Source: Vogesella mureinivorans (lineage in GTDB: Bacteria > Pseudomonadota > Gammaproteobacteria > Burkholderiales > Chromobacteriaceae). Taken from it: a stretch of 64,000 nt of DNA. Below the pieces are notes generated by a model. It did not search any database. It saw only the letters and a program-made list of their open reading frames with translations, and was not told where the DNA came from. Every line of letters starts with the position of its first letter. Positions within the stretch are counted from its first letter, which is position 1. This document shows, piece by piece, positions 51,570-61,868 of the stretch. Where the stretch lies: the NCBI RefSeq assembly GCF_007644035.1, contig NZ_VMTV02000512.1:1-64000 (forward strand), in the 5' to 3' direction. The position numbers were made by a program, and so were the translations under genes.

Positions 51570-52508
51570 TTATTCTTCGTCGTCACCGTGATGGAGCGCG
51601 CTGTCTACTTCTTTGCGGTGAAGGTGTGGCGCAAACAGCTCGACGAAGGTGTAGGCATAGCCGCGCAGGTAGGCGTCTTTGCGGATGCCGATCTTGGTCG
51701 TAGACGGCTCGAACAGATGGCTGGCGTCCAGTGCCTGCAGGCCGCTATCCCGCTCGGGCTCGAACGCCATGCTGGCGATAATGCCCACGCCCAGGCCCAG
51801 CTTGACGTAGGTTTTGATCACGTCGGTATCGATGGCGGTCAGCACCACGTTCGGGGTTTTGCCGGCATCGGTAAACGCCTGGTTGATGCGCGAGCGCCCG
51901 GCAAAGGCAAAGTCATAGGTAATGATGGGGAAGCTGGCGATGTCATCCAGCGTCAGCGGCCGGCCCAGGGCCAGCAGCGGGTGGCCATCCGGCGCCACAA
52001 TGCTGCGGTTCCATTCGTAGCAGGGCAGCATGGCCAGCTCTTTGTAGAGCGAAATGCCCTCGGTCGCAATGGCCAGGTCTGCTTCGCCCGATACCACCAT
52101 GTCGCAAATCTGGGTCGGGCTGCCTTGCTTGATCGACAAGCGCACCTTGGGGTAGCGGCGCACAAATTCGGCAATCACGCCAGGCAGGGCATAGCGGGCC
52201 TGGGTGTGGGTGGTGGCGATGGTTAGTGCGCCTTCCGCCTCTTTGGAGAACTCGTCGCCGACGCGTTTGAGGTTTTGCGCCTCGCGCAGAATGCGCTCGG
52301 AAATGCGCAGGACCTCTTTGCCCGGCTCGGATACCGCCACGACACGCTTGCCGTTACGGATAAAGACCTGAATGCCCAGCTCGTCTTCCAGCAGGCGAAT
52401 CTGTTTGGAAATACCCGGCTGCGAGGTATGCAGCTTTTCTGCCGCCTCGGAAACGTTCAGCCCCTGTTTGGCCACTTCCACCAGATAGCGCAATTGCTGG
52501 AGTTTCAT
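51570..52508 (-). CDS. cysB: LysR-type sulfur regulator CysB
   Basis: 312 residues. N-terminal helix-turn-helix (MKLQQLRYLVEVAKQGLNVS, LHTSQPGISKQIRLLEDELG) and an effector domain with the CysB-typical TTHTQARYALPGVI and GLGVGIIASMAFEP. CysB activates sulfate assimilation genes with N-acetylserine as inducer. It is divergent from cysH, its probable target, with 111 bases between the starts. A short acidic/His tail ends the protein. Confidence 0.95.
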   Translation of the reverse strand: MKLQQLRYLVEVAKQGLNVSEAAEKLHTSQPGISKQIRLLEDELGIQVFIRNGKRVVAVSEPGKEVLRISERILREAQNLKRVGDEFSKEAEGALTIATTHTQARYALPGVIAEFVRRYPKVRLSIKQGSPTQICDMVVSGEADLAIATEGISLYKELAMLPCYEWNRSIVAPDGHPLLALGRPLTLDDIASFPIITYDFAFAGRSRINQAFTDAGKTPNVVLTAIDTDVIKTYVKLGLGVGIIASMAFEPERDSGLQALDASHLFEPSTTKIGIRKDAYLRGYAYTFVELFAPHLHRKEVDSALHHGDDEE

Positions 52509-52619
52509 GTCTTGGTCTCTTAAAACTGAAAGTAATTAAATACTAACACAATATTCTTTTCCGATTTAAAGCCTTTAGCTACCATGGCATCCTCTGTCCG
52601 TATGCCCTGGAGGCACCCG

Positions 52620-53324
52620 ATGAGCCTTGCCGACAAGCTAGCCCAGACCGAAGCCCTGCTGCAGGAAATCGCCCGCACGCATGGCAAGGTGGCCCTGGCC
52701 AACAGTTTTGGCGCCGAAGACATGGTGCTGACCCACCTGATCGCCAAGCTGGCGCTACCGATTACCATTTTCAGCCTGGATACCGGCCGCCTGCCGCTGG
52801 AAACCTACGACCTGATGCAGAAAGTGGGCGAGGCCTATCCGGCTTACCCCATCCGTGTGTACTACCCGGATGCCGCCGCGCTGGAAGCTTACGTCAACGA
52901 AAACGGTATCAATGCCTTCTACAACAGCGTAGAGCAGCGCAAATCCTGTTGCCACATCCGCAAGATTGCCCCGCTCAAGCGCGCGTTGTCTGGCCTGGAC
53001 GCCTGGATTACCGGCCTGCGCCGCCAGCAGTCGCCCACCCGACAGGATCTGGGTGACCGCGAGCACGACGCAGACAACGGCCTGATGAAGTACAACCCGC
53101 TGATCGAGTGGACAGAAAAAGACATCTGGGCGTATATCCATGAACACGGCGTGCCGTATAACGCCCTGCACGACAAGCACGTACCGTCCATCGGCTGTGC
53201 CCCCTGTACGCGCCCCATCGCCATGGGCGAGGATATCCGCGCCGGCCGCTGGTGGTGGGAAAACCCCGAATCCAAAGAGTGCGGCTTGCACGTGAAAGCC
53301 AGCCCGCTGAAACGCCCCGACTAA
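52620..53324 (+). CDS. cysH: Assimilatory adenylylsulfate (APS) reductase
   Basis: 234 residues. Paired cluster cysteines C110-C111 (KSCCHIRK) and C193-x2-C196 (GCAPCTRP) mark the 4Fe-4S form that reduces APS directly, rather than the PAPS enzyme of E. coli. Catalytic C221 lies in the C-terminal ECGLH. The PP-loop region is LANSFGAEDMVLTHL. ATG 52620 has GGAGG before it. It is followed by cysI after 52 bases that contain an inverted pair of repeat motifs. Confidence 0.95.
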   Translation: MSLADKLAQTEALLQEIARTHGKVALANSFGAEDMVLTHLIAKLALPITIFSLDTGRLPLETYDLMQKVGEAYPAYPIRVYYPDAAALEAYVNENGINAFYNSVEQRKSCCHIRKIAPLKRALSGLDAWITGLRRQQSPTRQDLGDREHDADNGLMKYNPLIEWTEKDIWAYIHEHGVPYNALHDKHVPSIGCAPCTRPIAMGEDIRAGRWWWENPESKECGLHVKASPLKRPD

Positions 53325-53333
53325 TACGGAGAC

Positions 53334-53357
53334 GTTGGCCGCAGCATGCGGCCAACC
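53334..53357. repeat. Inverted repeat-motif pair between cysH and cysI
   Basis: Core GTTGGCCGCA (53334-53343) and its complement (53347-53356) form a 10-bp stem with a 3-base loop inside the operon. There is no T-run, so full termination is unlikely; it may damp or stabilise the transcript. Confidence 0.8.
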
Positions 53358-53376
53358 TTGATCAAGAGAGCACGGC

Positions 53377-55032
53377 ATGTACAAGTACGATGAAGTCGAT
53401 TTCCGTCTGGTGCGCGAGCGGGTAGAGCAGTTCCGCAGCCAGACCCAGCGCTACCTGGCCGGCGAGCTATCGGAAGAAGAATTCCGCCCGCTGCGCCTGA
53501 TGAACGGCCTGTATATCCAGCGCCACGCCCCCATGCTGCGTGTGGCCATCCCTTACGGCCACCTGTCCAGCCTGCAAATGCGCAAGCTGGCGCACATCGC
53601 CCGCACCTACGACCGCGACTACGCCCACTTCACCACGCGCCAGAACATCCAGTTCAACTGGCCAGAGCTGGCGCGCGTGCCGGATATCCTGGCCGAGCTG
53701 GCCGACGTGGAAATGCACGCCATCCAGACCTCGGGCAACTGCGTGCGCAATACCACCACCGACGCTTTTGCCGGCGTGGCCGCCGACGAGCTGATCGATG
53801 GCCGCGCCTACTGCGAGATCATTCGCCAGTGGAGCACGCTGCACCCCGAGTTTGCCTACCTGCCGCGCAAGTTCAAGATTGCCGTGTCTGGCAGTGCAGA
53901 TGACCGCGCGGCCACCCAGGTGCACGACATCGGTCTGCACGTGGTGCGTAACGAGGCGGGCGAAGTCGGCTTCCGCGTGCTGGTAGGCGGTGGCCTGGGG
54001 CGTACCCCCATCGTGGGCAAGGTAGTGCGCGAGTTCCTGCCGCCGCAGCACCTGCTGACCTATCTGGACGCCGTGCTGCGCGTGTACAACCGCTACGGCC
54101 GCCGCGATAACAAGTACAAGGCCCGCATCAAGATTCTGGTGCAGGCCATGACGGTAGAAGCGTTTGCGGCCAAGGTGGAAGACGAATGGCTGAATCTGAA
54201 AGATGGCCCGTCCACCCTGACCGAGGCTGACGTGGCCTACTACGCCGGCTTCTTTACCGACCCGGCGTATGAAAGCCTGGCGGCCAACCCTGCCGCGTTT
54301 ACTGACAAGCTGGCTGAACCTGCCTTTGCCCGCTGGGTAGAGCGCAACACCCGCGCCCACAAGCGTGCCGGCTACCGCTCGGTGGTGTTGTCGCTGAAAA
54401 AAACCGGCGTGCCGCCGGGTGATATTAGCGCCGACCAGATGGACGCCGTGGCCGATATGGCCGACCGTTTTGGCTTTGGCGAGATCCGCTCCGCGCACGA
54501 GCAAAACCTGATCCTGCCGGACGTCCAAGAAAGCGATTTGTACGAAGTATGGCAGCTGGCACGTCAACATGGCTTTGCCACGCCGAACATCGGCCTGCTG
54601 ACCGATATCATCTGCTGCCCCGGCGGCGATTTCTGCGACCTGGCCAACGCCCGCTCCATCCCGGTGGCCGAAGCGATCCAGCGCAAGTTTGACGACCTGG
54701 ATTACCTGTTTGATCTGGGCGACATCGACTGCAACTTCTCCGGCTGTATGAACGCCTGTGGCCACCATCATATTGGCAACATCGGCATTCTGGGTGTGGA
54801 TAAGAATGGCCAGGAGTGGTACCAGATTACCCTTGGCGGCAGCCAGGGCAACTACACCGCCATTGGCAAGGTCATCGGGCCATCGTTTGCCCAGGCAGAT
54901 GTGCCTGCTGCATTCGAAAAAATCATGACCCTGTTCGTGGAGCAGCGCCAGGAAGGCGAACGCTTTATCGAAACTGTACGCCGTATTGGCCTGGACCCGT
55001 TCAAGGAGCGCGTTTATGCAAAATCTCATTAA
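53377..55032 (+). CDS. cysI: Sulfite (or nitrite) reductase haemoprotein beta subunit
   Basis: 551 residues. The sirohaem/4Fe-4S cysteines are in CCPGGDFCDLANA (about 410-425) and CNFSGCMNACGHHHIGN (about 450-470), and the substrate arginines lie in YAHFTTRQNIQFNW and GNCVRNTTTD. It reduces sulfite to sulfide for cysteine synthesis. No cysJ flavoprotein gene is next to it, so ferredoxin or another donor may supply electrons. It overlaps the DUF934 gene by 17 bases. Confidence 0.95.
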   Translation: MYKYDEVDFRLVRERVEQFRSQTQRYLAGELSEEEFRPLRLMNGLYIQRHAPMLRVAIPYGHLSSLQMRKLAHIARTYDRDYAHFTTRQNIQFNWPELARVPDILAELADVEMHAIQTSGNCVRNTTTDAFAGVAADELIDGRAYCEIIRQWSTLHPEFAYLPRKFKIAVSGSADDRAATQVHDIGLHVVRNEAGEVGFRVLVGGGLGRTPIVGKVVREFLPPQHLLTYLDAVLRVYNRYGRRDNKYKARIKILVQAMTVEAFAAKVEDEWLNLKDGPSTLTEADVAYYAGFFTDPAYESLAANPAAFTDKLAEPAFARWVERNTRAHKRAGYRSVVLSLKKTGVPPGDISADQMDAVADMADRFGFGEIRSAHEQNLILPDVQESDLYEVWQLARQHGFATPNIGLLTDIICCPGGDFCDLANARSIPVAEAIQRKFDDLDYLFDLGDIDCNFSGCMNACGHHHIGNIGILGVDKNGQEWYQITLGGSQGNYTAIGKVIGPSFAQADVPAAFEKIMTLFVEQRQEGERFIETVRRIGLDPFKERVYAKSH

Positions 55033-55519
55033 AAATGGCGCGCTGGCGAGTGATGACAGCTGGCGCCTGATTCGCAGCGTGGATGATGCTTTTTCGATAG
55101 AGGAAGATGTTATCTTGCCGCTGGAAGTCTATCTTGAACGCAAAGATGGCCAGCACACCGGCAAGCTGGCGGTATGGCTGGCTCCCGAGCAAGATGCTGC
55201 TGTCTTGCAGGTGCATCTGGCTGATCTGCCGCTGATTGCCATTGATTTCCCGGCATTTACCGATGGGCGTGGGTACAGCCATGCGCGCTTGTTGCGTGAG
55301 CGCTACGGGTACCAAGGTGAGTTGCGTGCCATTGGCGATGTGCTGCGAGACCAGCTGTCCTATATGGCGCAGGTGGGGTTTGATGCTTTCGTGATTCGTG
55401 CCGACCGCGATGCAGCCAGTGCCTTGGCTGGCCTGGCTGATTTTAGCGAGCAGTATCAAGCAACGGTTTTGCAACCGGTACCACTGTTGAGACGTCGTGT
55501 GTCGTTAATTGTTGCTTGA
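55016..55519 (+). CDS. DUF934 protein of the sulfur assimilation operon
   Basis: 167 residues. Matches DUF934: LPLEVYLERKDGQHTGKLAVWLAP, then IAIDFPAFTDGRGYSHARLLRERYG, ELRAIGDVLRDQLSYMAQVGFDAFVIR. The family is almost always next to cysI in proteobacteria lacking cysJ; its role is unproven, perhaps in electron supply or cofactor handling for sulfite reductase. ATG 55016 has AAGGAG before it and lies within the end of cysI. Confidence 0.88.
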   Translation: MQNLIKNGALASDDSWRLIRSVDDAFSIEEDVILPLEVYLERKDGQHTGKLAVWLAPEQDAAVLQVHLADLPLIAIDFPAFTDGRGYSHARLLRERYGYQGELRAIGDVLRDQLSYMAQVGFDAFVIRADRDAASALAGLADFSEQYQATVLQPVPLLRRRVSLIVA

Positions 55520-55753
55520 TTGCAACTCGGCTAGATTTGTTTCGATAAGATTCACCTGAAAGGTGTTGTGTTTTTGTGTGAACTTTAGGTACTTGGCGTT
55601 GACATAGGCTAAGCTGCTTACCTATAGTCACAGAAAATGTCTTAACCGAATTATGCCGTTTTTTCGACATTCGTTCTGTGGTGCCACGTTTAAGCAGGTT
55701 GTCACGGTCTGTTTAAACAATGGCGGAACGCGTTTCAACAAAGAGGAAGTAAA

Positions 55754-56419
55754 ATGAAAAAATCGATCAAGCTGAGCGCTCTGCTGGCTACCCTGCTGCT
55801 GACCAGCACTGCTTTTGCCGCTAACCAGGGCTACGCCCAAGCCGACGGCTCCCCAGTGGTGAAAAACGCTTATGGCGAATGCTGGAAACTGCCAACCACT
55901 TACGACAAGGCTCGTGATGGTCTGGTAGAGTGTGGCGATCGTGAAGCAGCCAAGCCGGCTCCGGCTCCTGCTCCAAAACCAGCTCCGGCCCCAGTTGTCG
56001 TAGCACCTAAGCCACAGACTGTGATCAAAACCGTTAGCCTGTCCGCTGAAGGCCTGTTTGGCTTTAACAGCGCACAGATCATTGCTGGCAATCAGCAACT
56101 GGAAGCACTGGTTTCCAGCCTGAAAGCTGACAAGATGCTGAAAACCGTTGCCGTTGAAGGCCACACCGACTACCTGGGTTCCGATAAATACAACCAGGCC
56201 CTGTCCGAAAAACGTGCCAATGCCGTTAAGGACTACTTCGTTGCTGCTGGCGTACCGGCAGACAAGGTAACTGCAGTAGGCAAAGGCGAAACCGAAGCCA
56301 AACTGACTGCAGAATGCACTGCCAAGAAATTCAAGAAGCGTGCTGACCTGATCGCTTGCCTGGCTGGTGACCGTCGCTTTGACGTGACCGTAGAAACCGC
56401 CAAGGAAGTTCAGCAGTAA
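55754..56419 (+). CDS. OmpA-family outer-membrane protein
   Basis: 221 residues. A signal peptide (MKKSIKLSALLATLLLTSTAFAA) is followed by a short segment, a Pro/Ala linker (about 75-96) and a C-terminal OmpA peptidoglycan-binding domain (about 105-215; LFGFNSAQIIAGNQQLEALV, VEGHTDYLGSDKYNQALSEKRANAVKDY). There is no beta barrel long enough to span the membrane, as in the Neisseria RmpM type. It should tie the outer membrane or porins to peptidoglycan. GAGGAAG precedes the ATG, and codon bias is strong, so high expression is likely. Confidence 0.92.
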   Translation: MKKSIKLSALLATLLLTSTAFAANQGYAQADGSPVVKNAYGECWKLPTTYDKARDGLVECGDREAAKPAPAPAPKPAPAPVVVAPKPQTVIKTVSLSAEGLFGFNSAQIIAGNQQLEALVSSLKADKMLKTVAVEGHTDYLGSDKYNQALSEKRANAVKDYFVAAGVPADKVTAVGKGETEAKLTAECTAKKFKKRADLIACLAGDRRFDVTVETAKEVQQ

Positions 56420-56436
56420 TCTGCTGATCTTGCTGC

Positions 56437-56463
56437 AAAAGCCCCGGCTAGCCCGGGGCTTTT
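56437..56463 (+). terminator. Terminator of the OmpA-family gene
   Basis: AAAAGCCCCGG with CCGGGGCTTTT around a 5-base loop, then a T-run. Confidence 0.9.
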
Positions 56464-56539
56464 TTGTTTTTCGCTATGGCTGGCAATGTTGGGGTTGGCT
56501 GGTTAAAATCAGACGTTTTGATCCGTTATCGAGCCGCCC

Positions 56540-57475
56540 ATGCGTGCGTTTCTGGGGAACCCCCGCCGTTTTGCGTTACCCCCTTGTGCCCTGACTATCG
56601 GCAACTTTGACGGTGTCCACCTGGGGCACCAGCGTATGCTGGCCCGTTTGCGAGAAGAAGCTGCGGCGCGCGGCTTGCCTTCTGCATTGCTGACATTCGA
56701 GCCGCACCCGCGCGAATTTTTTGCGCGCCAGCAGCCGCCGGCCCGTTTGGCCGTACTGCGCGACAAGCTCCAGTTTCTGGCGCAGCAGGCGCAGCTTGAT
56801 TATGTGTTTATCTACCGCTTTAACCATGCGTTCTCCCGCATGCCTGCAGGGCAGTTTATCCAGCAGGTGTTGCTGGACGAGTTGCAAACACGCTATTTGT
56901 TGATTGGCGACGATTTCCAGTTTGGCGCCGACCGCAAAGGGGATTTTGCCTTGCTGCAGCAGCACCCCGGCTTTGTCACCGAGGCGATGCCATCGGTGCT
57001 GGTCGCCGGTGAGCGTGCCTCCAGTACACTGGTGCGTGACAGGTTGGCCGCAGGCGACCTTGATAGCGCTGGCCGGCTATTGGGCCGCCCTTACCAGATC
57101 AGCGGCAAAGTCATGCATGGGCAAAAGCTGGGACGTACCATTGGCTTTCCTACGGCAAACGTACACTTGCCGCACCGCAGGCCTGCCCTGGAGGGCATTT
57201 TCGTGGTGCAAGTGGATACGCCGCATGGCCGTATCGGCGGGGTGGCGAGCCTGGGCAAGAACCCGACGGTCACCACCACCCAGAATTACAAGCTGGAAGT
57301 GCACTTGTTCGATTTTCATGGCGACCTCTATGGCCAGCGAATTTCGGTGCATTTCCTGAAAAAATTGCGCGATGAAGCGCGCTACGATGATTTTAACGAG
57401 CTGGTGGCACAAATCGAACGCGATGCCGCTAGCGCCAAAACCTATTTGACCAGTTTGCAACGAGATCAGGCATGA
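56540..57475 (+). CDS. ribF: Bifunctional riboflavin kinase / FAD synthetase
   Basis: 311 residues. The N-terminal FAD synthetase has [17 protein letters not shown] (nucleotidyltransferase HxGH) and [13 protein letters not shown]; the C-terminal kinase has [28 protein letters not shown]. It makes FMN and FAD from riboflavin. It begins the block ribF-ileS-lspA-ispH, common in Neisseriales and other proteobacteria, and overlaps ileS by four bases. The full repeat motif at 57042 encodes R-L-A-A. Confidence 0.97.
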   Translation: MRAFLGNPRRFALPPCALTIGNFDGVHLGHQRMLARLREEAAARGLPSALLTFEPHPREFFARQQPPARLAVLRDKLQFLAQQAQLDYVFIYRFNHAFSRMPAGQFIQQVLLDELQTRYLLIGDDFQFGADRKGDFALLQQHPGFVTEAMPSVLVAGERASSTLVRDRLAAGDLDSAGRLLGRPYQISGKVMHGQKLGRTIGFPTANVHLPHRRPALEGIFVVQVDTPHGRIGGVASLGKNPTVTTTQNYKLEVHLFDFHGDLYGQRISVHFLKKLRDEARYDDFNELVAQIERDAASAKTYLTSLQRDQA

Positions 57476-60252
57476 GCATCGACTACCGTAAAACCGTCAA
57501 CCTGCTGGATACACCGTTCCCTATGCGCGGTGATCTGGCCAAACGTGAACCCGCCTGGCTGAAGCGCTGGACCGAGCAGCAGCGTTACCAGAAGCTGCGC
57601 AAGCTGGCCGCAGGCCGCCCCAAGTTCATCCTGCACGATGGCCCGCCGTACGCTAACGGTGACATTCACATTGGCCACGCGGTCAACAAGATCCTGAAGG
57701 ACATCATTGTCCGCTCCAAGACCCTGTCCGGTTTCGATGCGCCTTATGTGCCCGGCTGGGACTGCCATGGCCTGCCGATCGAGCTGATGGTAGAAAAACT
57801 GCACGGCAAGGATATCCCGGCCGCCAAGTTTCGTGAGCTGTGCCGCGAATACGCGCACGAGCAGATTGCTCGCCAGAAGAAAGACTTTATCCGTCTGGGC
57901 GTGCTGGGCGACTGGGACAACCCTTACCTGACGATGGACTTCAAGACCGAAGCCGACATCGTGCGTACGCTGGGCAAGACTTTTGAAAACGGCTACCTGA
58001 TGAAGGGTGAAAAGCCGGTGCACTGGTGTATCGAGTGCGGCTCTGCCCTAGCCGAAGCCGAGGTGGAGTACGAAGACAAGACCTCGCCCGCCATCGACGT
58101 AGGCTTCCGCGTGGTGGATACCGACAAGCTGGCCGCGGCCTTTGCTGCGGCCAACGTGGACGGTGCCATGGCGGTCATCTGGACCACCACCCCCTGGACC
58201 CTGCCTGCCAACCAGGCGGTATCGGTTAGCGCCAAGCTGGTTTACCAGCTGGTAGAGTGCGCCAAAGGCAAGCTGATCCTGGCGAAAGACCTGGTGGAAG
58301 CCACCATGAAGCGCTACGGCGTGGAAAGCCACACCGTGCTGGGTGAAACCACCGGCGACCAGCTGGAGCTGCTGCGCCTGGCGCACCCGTTCTACGCCCG
58401 CGAAGTACCGGTGATCTGCGGCGACCACGTGACCACCGACGCCGGTACCGGCCTGGTGCACACCGCCCCGGCGCACGGTCTGGAAGACTTCCAGGTTGGC
58501 CAGGTGTACGGCATCCCGGTGGACAACCCGGTAGCCGACAACGGCCGCTACAAGTCCACCACCGAGCTGTTTGCCGGCCTGTCGGTATGGGAAGCCAACC
58601 CGAAAGTGATCGAAGTACTGCAAGAGCGCGGCGCGCTGGTGCATCAGGACAAGCTGTTCCACAGCTACCCGCACTGCTGGCGCCACAAAACCCCGATCAT
58701 TTTCCGCGCTACCCCGCAGTGGTTCATCGGCATGGACAAGGCGGGTAACGATGGCCAGGTACTGCGTCAGCGTGCCAAACAGGCCGTGGACAGTACCGAG
58801 TTCTTCCCGGCCTGGGGCCGTGCCCGCCTGGAAGCCATGATCGGCAACCGCCCGGACTGGTGCGTATCGCGCCAGCGTAACTGGGGCGTGCCGATGACGT
58901 TCTTTATCCACAAGGAAAGCGGCGAGCTGCACCCGCGCTCGGCCGAGCTGCTGGAGCAGGTTGCCCTGCGCATCGAAAAGCAGGGTATCGAAGCCTGGTT
59001 CAGCCTGGACGCAGCCGAGCTGCTGGGTGACGATGCGGCCAACTACCGCAAGCTCACCGACACGCTGGACGTGTGGTTCGATTCCGGCTCCACCCACTTT
59101 GCCGTGCTCAAGCAGCGCGCCGAGCTGGCGTGGCCGGCCGACCTGTACCTGGAAGGCTCCGACCAGCACCGCGGCTGGTTCCAGTCCTCGCTGCTTACCG
59201 GCTGCGCCACCATTGGCCGCGCGCCGTACCAACAGCTGCTGACCCACGGTTTCGTGGTGGACGGCAAGGGCCTGAAGATGTCCAAGTCCAAGGGCAACGT
59301 GGTGGCACCGCAAAAGGTCAACGACAGCCTGGGCGCCGATATCCTGCGCTTGTGGGTGGCCTCGACCGACTACTCCGGCGAGCTGGCGATCTCGGACGAG
59401 ATCCTCAAGCGCGTGACCGAAAGCTACCGCCGCCTGCGTAACACCCTGCGTTTCCTGCTGGCCAACCTGTCGGACTTCAACCCGATGGAACACGCCGTGC
59501 CGTACGAGCGCCTGAGCGAGATCGACCGCTACGCGCTGATGATGGCCAAGGAAATGCAGGAAAAAATCACCGGCGAGCTGTACCCGCGTTATGCCTTCCA
59601 CCACTCGGTGCAAGACATCGTGAACTACTGCTCGGAAGACCTGGGTGCGTTCTATCTGGACATCCTGAAAGACCGCCTGTACACCACTGCTGCCGACAGC
59701 CACCCGCGCCGCAGCGCCCAGACCGCGCTGTACCACATCACGCGCAGCCTGCTGCTGCTGCTGTCGCCTATCCTGTGCTTCACCGCCGACGAGGCGTGGG
59801 AAGTGCTGCTGGGTAGCGACGAAGAAACCCCGCTGTTCCACGTATGGCACGAGTTCCCGAACCCGGCCGTGGGCGCCGAAGAAGCGCTGGTGGCCAAATG
59901 GCAAGCCATCCGCGCCTTCCGCGCGCAGGTGAACAAGCAAATCGAAGCGCTGCGCAGCGCCGACCAGCTGGGCTCTTCGCTGCAGGCAGAGCTCGTTGTT
60001 ACCGCCGATGGCGAGCTGTACCAGCACCTGGCCAGCCTGGGCGACGAGCTGAAGTTCGTGCTGATGGTGTCTCAAGTCAGCGTGACCGAAGCCGCCGATA
60101 CCACCATCAGCGTGACGCCATCCAGCCACGAGAAGTGCGACCGCTGCTGGCACTACCGCGCTGATGTGGGCACCCACGCCGGCCACGGCCACGTGTGCGG
60201 CCGCTGCGTAGACAATATCGATGGCAAGGGCGAGGCGCGTCTGCATGCTTGA
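57472..60252 (+). CDS. ileS: Isoleucyl-tRNA synthetase
   Basis: 926 residues, class I synthetase. HIGH motif (H66-H69, [11 protein letters not shown]), editing domain, and KMSKS near residue 603 ([11 protein letters not shown]) are present. The C-terminal zinc finger has CDRCWHY and CGRCVDN. It charges tRNA-Ile in the cytoplasm and hydrolyses mischarged valine. Start in ATGA overlap with ribF; the end overlaps lspA by eight bases. Two core repeat copies are inside, both on the non-coding strand. Confidence 0.98.
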   Translation: MSIDYRKTVNLLDTPFPMRGDLAKREPAWLKRWTEQQRYQKLRKLAAGRPKFILHDGPPYANGDIHIGHAVNKILKDIIVRSKTLSGFDAPYVPGWDCHGLPIELMVEKLHGKDIPAAKFRELCREYAHEQIARQKKDFIRLGVLGDWDNPYLTMDFKTEADIVRTLGKTFENGYLMKGEKPVHWCIECGSALAEAEVEYEDKTSPAIDVGFRVVDTDKLAAAFAAANVDGAMAVIWTTTPWTLPANQAVSVSAKLVYQLVECAKGKLILAKDLVEATMKRYGVESHTVLGETTGDQLELLRLAHPFYAREVPVICGDHVTTDAGTGLVHTAPAHGLEDFQVGQVYGIPVDNPVADNGRYKSTTELFAGLSVWEANPKVIEVLQERGALVHQDKLFHSYPHCWRHKTPIIFRATPQWFIGMDKAGNDGQVLRQRAKQAVDSTEFFPAWGRARLEAMIGNRPDWCVSRQRNWGVPMTFFIHKESGELHPRSAELLEQVALRIEKQGIEAWFSLDAAELLGDDAANYRKLTDTLDVWFDSGSTHFAVLKQRAELAWPADLYLEGSDQHRGWFQSSLLTGCATIGRAPYQQLLTHGFVVDGKGLKMSKSKGNVVAPQKVNDSLGADILRLWVASTDYSGELAISDEILKRVTESYRRLRNTLRFLLANLSDFNPMEHAVPYERLSEIDRYALMMAKEMQEKITGELYPRYAFHHSVQDIVNYCSEDLGAFYLDILKDRLYTTAADSHPRRSAQTALYHITRSLLLLLSPILCFTADEAWEVLLGSDEETPLFHVWHEFPNPAVGAEEALVAKWQAIRAFRAQVNKQIEALRSADQLGSSLQAELVVTADGELYQHLASLGDELKFVLMVSQVSVTEAADTTISVTPSSHEKCDRCWHYRADVGTHAGHGHVCGRCVDNIDGKGEARLHA

Positions 60253-60766
60253 GCAAGGTAAAACAGCCGGGGCCGCCCCGGCTGTGGATAAAGCCGCCAG
60301 CGTGGCCAAATGGTTTGTGCTGGCCGCGCTCATCATCGTGCTGGATCAGCTGACCAAGGTGTATTTCAACGGCAGCTACCAGTACGGCGAGCAGCGCGAG
60401 GTGATTCCGGCGCTATTGAACTTTACCCTGCTGTACAACCCCGGGGCCGCATTCAGCTTTCTGGCCGATGCCGGCGGCTGGCAGAAGTTCTTCTTCAGCG
60501 GCCTGGCCTTTGCGGTATCGGGCTGGCTGGGCTGGCAGATCGTACAGCGCCAGTTCAGCAGCCTGATGAACCTGGCTGCCGCCTTTATCATGGGCGGTGC
60601 ATTGGGTAATGTGATCGACCGCCTGATTCACGGCCACGTCATTGATTTTATCCAGGTGCACTGGCAGCAAAGCTGGTACTACCCGGCGTTCAATATTGCC
60701 GATAGCTTTATCTGCGTGGGTGCCGTGCTGATGGTGCTGGATAGCTTCAAACAGCCCAAGACCTGA
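60245..60766 (+). CDS. lspA: Prolipoprotein signal peptidase (signal peptidase II)
   Basis: 173 residues, four membrane helices. The catalytic aspartates are D125 (GNVIDRL) and D153 (FNIADSFI), with the family motif DQLTKVYF (34-41) at the first helix and NPGAAFSFL. It removes signal peptides from diacylglyceryl-prolipoproteins at the inner membrane. ATG 60245, overlapping the ileS end, is preferred to an in-frame start 24 bases upstream. Confidence 0.96.
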   Translation: MLEQGKTAGAAPAVDKAASVAKWFVLAALIIVLDQLTKVYFNGSYQYGEQREVIPALLNFTLLYNPGAAFSFLADAGGWQKFFFSGLAFAVSGWLGWQIVQRQFSSLMNLAAAFIMGGALGNVIDRLIHGHVIDFIQVHWQQSWYYPAFNIADSFICVGAVLMVLDSFKQPKT

Positions 60767-60770
60767 GCCA

Positions 60771-60820
60771 GGTTGGCCGCATGCGGCCAACCCTGGTTGA
60801 CGGGCCGCCTCAGGCGGCCC
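60771..60820. repeat. Palindromic repeat-motif pair and GC hairpin between lspA and ispH
   Basis: GGTTGGCCGCA and its complement meet head to head in a perfect 22-bp palindrome (60771-60792). A second hairpin, GGGCCGCC with GGCGGCCC (60802-60820), follows, with CTTTC after it. Together they could reduce read-through into ispH. Confidence 0.85.
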
Positions 60821-60841
60821 CTTTCATGAAAAGGATTACCG

Positions 60842-61786
60842 ATGACGAAGACCATCATGCTGGCCAACCCGCGCGGCTTCTGTGCCGGGGTGGACCGTGC
60901 CATCGCCATCGTTGAGCGGGCGCTGGAAAAATACGGCGCGCCCATCTATGTGCGGCACGAAGTGGTGCATAACCGTTTTGTGGTGGATAACCTGCGCGCC
61001 AAAGGCGCCATCTTTATCGAAGAGCTGAAAGATGTGCCGGCTGGCAGCACGCTGATCTACTCGGCGCACGGGGTGCCGCTATCGGTACGCCAGCAGGCCG
61101 AAGCGCTGGGCCTGACCGTATACGACGCTACCTGCCCGCTGGTGACCAAGGTGCATGTAGAGGTAAAACGCATGCACCAGGCGGAGATGGAAATCATCAT
61201 GATCGGCCACAAGGGCCACCCCGAGGTGGAAGGCACCATGGGGCAGGTGAATAGCGGCATGTACCTGGTGGAGTCGGTGGACGATGTGGCGACGCTGCAG
61301 GTGGCCAACCCGACGGCGCTGTCTTACGTGAGCCAGACCACGCTGTCGGTAGACGAAACACGCGACATCATCACCGCGCTGAAAGCCCGCTTCCCGGCCA
61401 TTCACAGCCCGAAGAAAGACGACATCTGCTACGCCACGCAAAACCGCCAGGACGCGGTAAAAGTGCTGGCAGACGAGTGCGATATCGTGGTGGTGGTGGG
61501 CTCGCCCAACAGCTCCAACTCCAACCGCCTGCGCGAAGTGGCGGCACTGAAAGGTGTAGACGCCTATATGGTAGATAACGCCAGCCTGCTGCAGGCGGCG
61601 TGGTTTGACGGCAAGCAGCGCGTAGGCGTGACCGCCGGCGCCAGTGCGCCCGAGGTGCTGGTACAGGCGGTGATCGAGCAGATTAAAGCGTTTGGTGCCG
61701 AGCAAGTCAGCGAGCTGAACGGCGTAGAAGAGCACATTACCTTTGCGCTGCCACCCGGCCTGCGTGATAGCAAGCCGGCAGCCTGA
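60842..61786 (+). CDS. ispH: 4-hydroxy-3-methylbut-2-enyl diphosphate reductase
   Basis: 314 residues. The three cluster cysteines C14 ([10 protein letters not shown]), C98 ([11 protein letters not shown]) and C196 ([10 protein letters not shown]) are present, with HGV and NSSNSNRL substrate motifs. It catalyses the last step of the MEP isoprenoid pathway, giving IPP and DMAPP. It is separated from lspA by the palindromic repeats. Confidence 0.97.
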   Translation: MTKTIMLANPRGFCAGVDRAIAIVERALEKYGAPIYVRHEVVHNRFVVDNLRAKGAIFIEELKDVPAGSTLIYSAHGVPLSVRQQAEALGLTVYDATCPLVTKVHVEVKRMHQAEMEIIMIGHKGHPEVEGTMGQVNSGMYLVESVDDVATLQVANPTALSYVSQTTLSVDETRDIITALKARFPAIHSPKKDDICYATQNRQDAVKVLADECDIVVVVGSPNSSNSNRLREVAALKGVDAYMVDNASLLQAAWFDGKQRVGVTAGASAPEVLVQAVIEQIKAFGAEQVSELNGVEEHITFALPPGLRDSKPAA

Positions 61787-61805
61787 TATAGCGCTAGCAG
61801 TATGA

Positions 61806-61840
61806 AAAAGCGGCCAACCTGATCAAGGTTGGCCGCTTTT
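61806..61840. terminator. Bidirectional terminator built from near-copies of the repeat motif
   Basis: AAAAGCGGCCAACCT (61806-61820) is the exact complement of 61826-61840, with loop GATCA. Each arm carries AGGTTGGCCGC with T instead of the final A, so the repeat word itself forms the terminator between ispH and the convergent EamA gene. Confidence 0.92.
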
Positions 61841-61868
61841 CTTATGGTGCCGTGGCGCAGGCTAGGGC

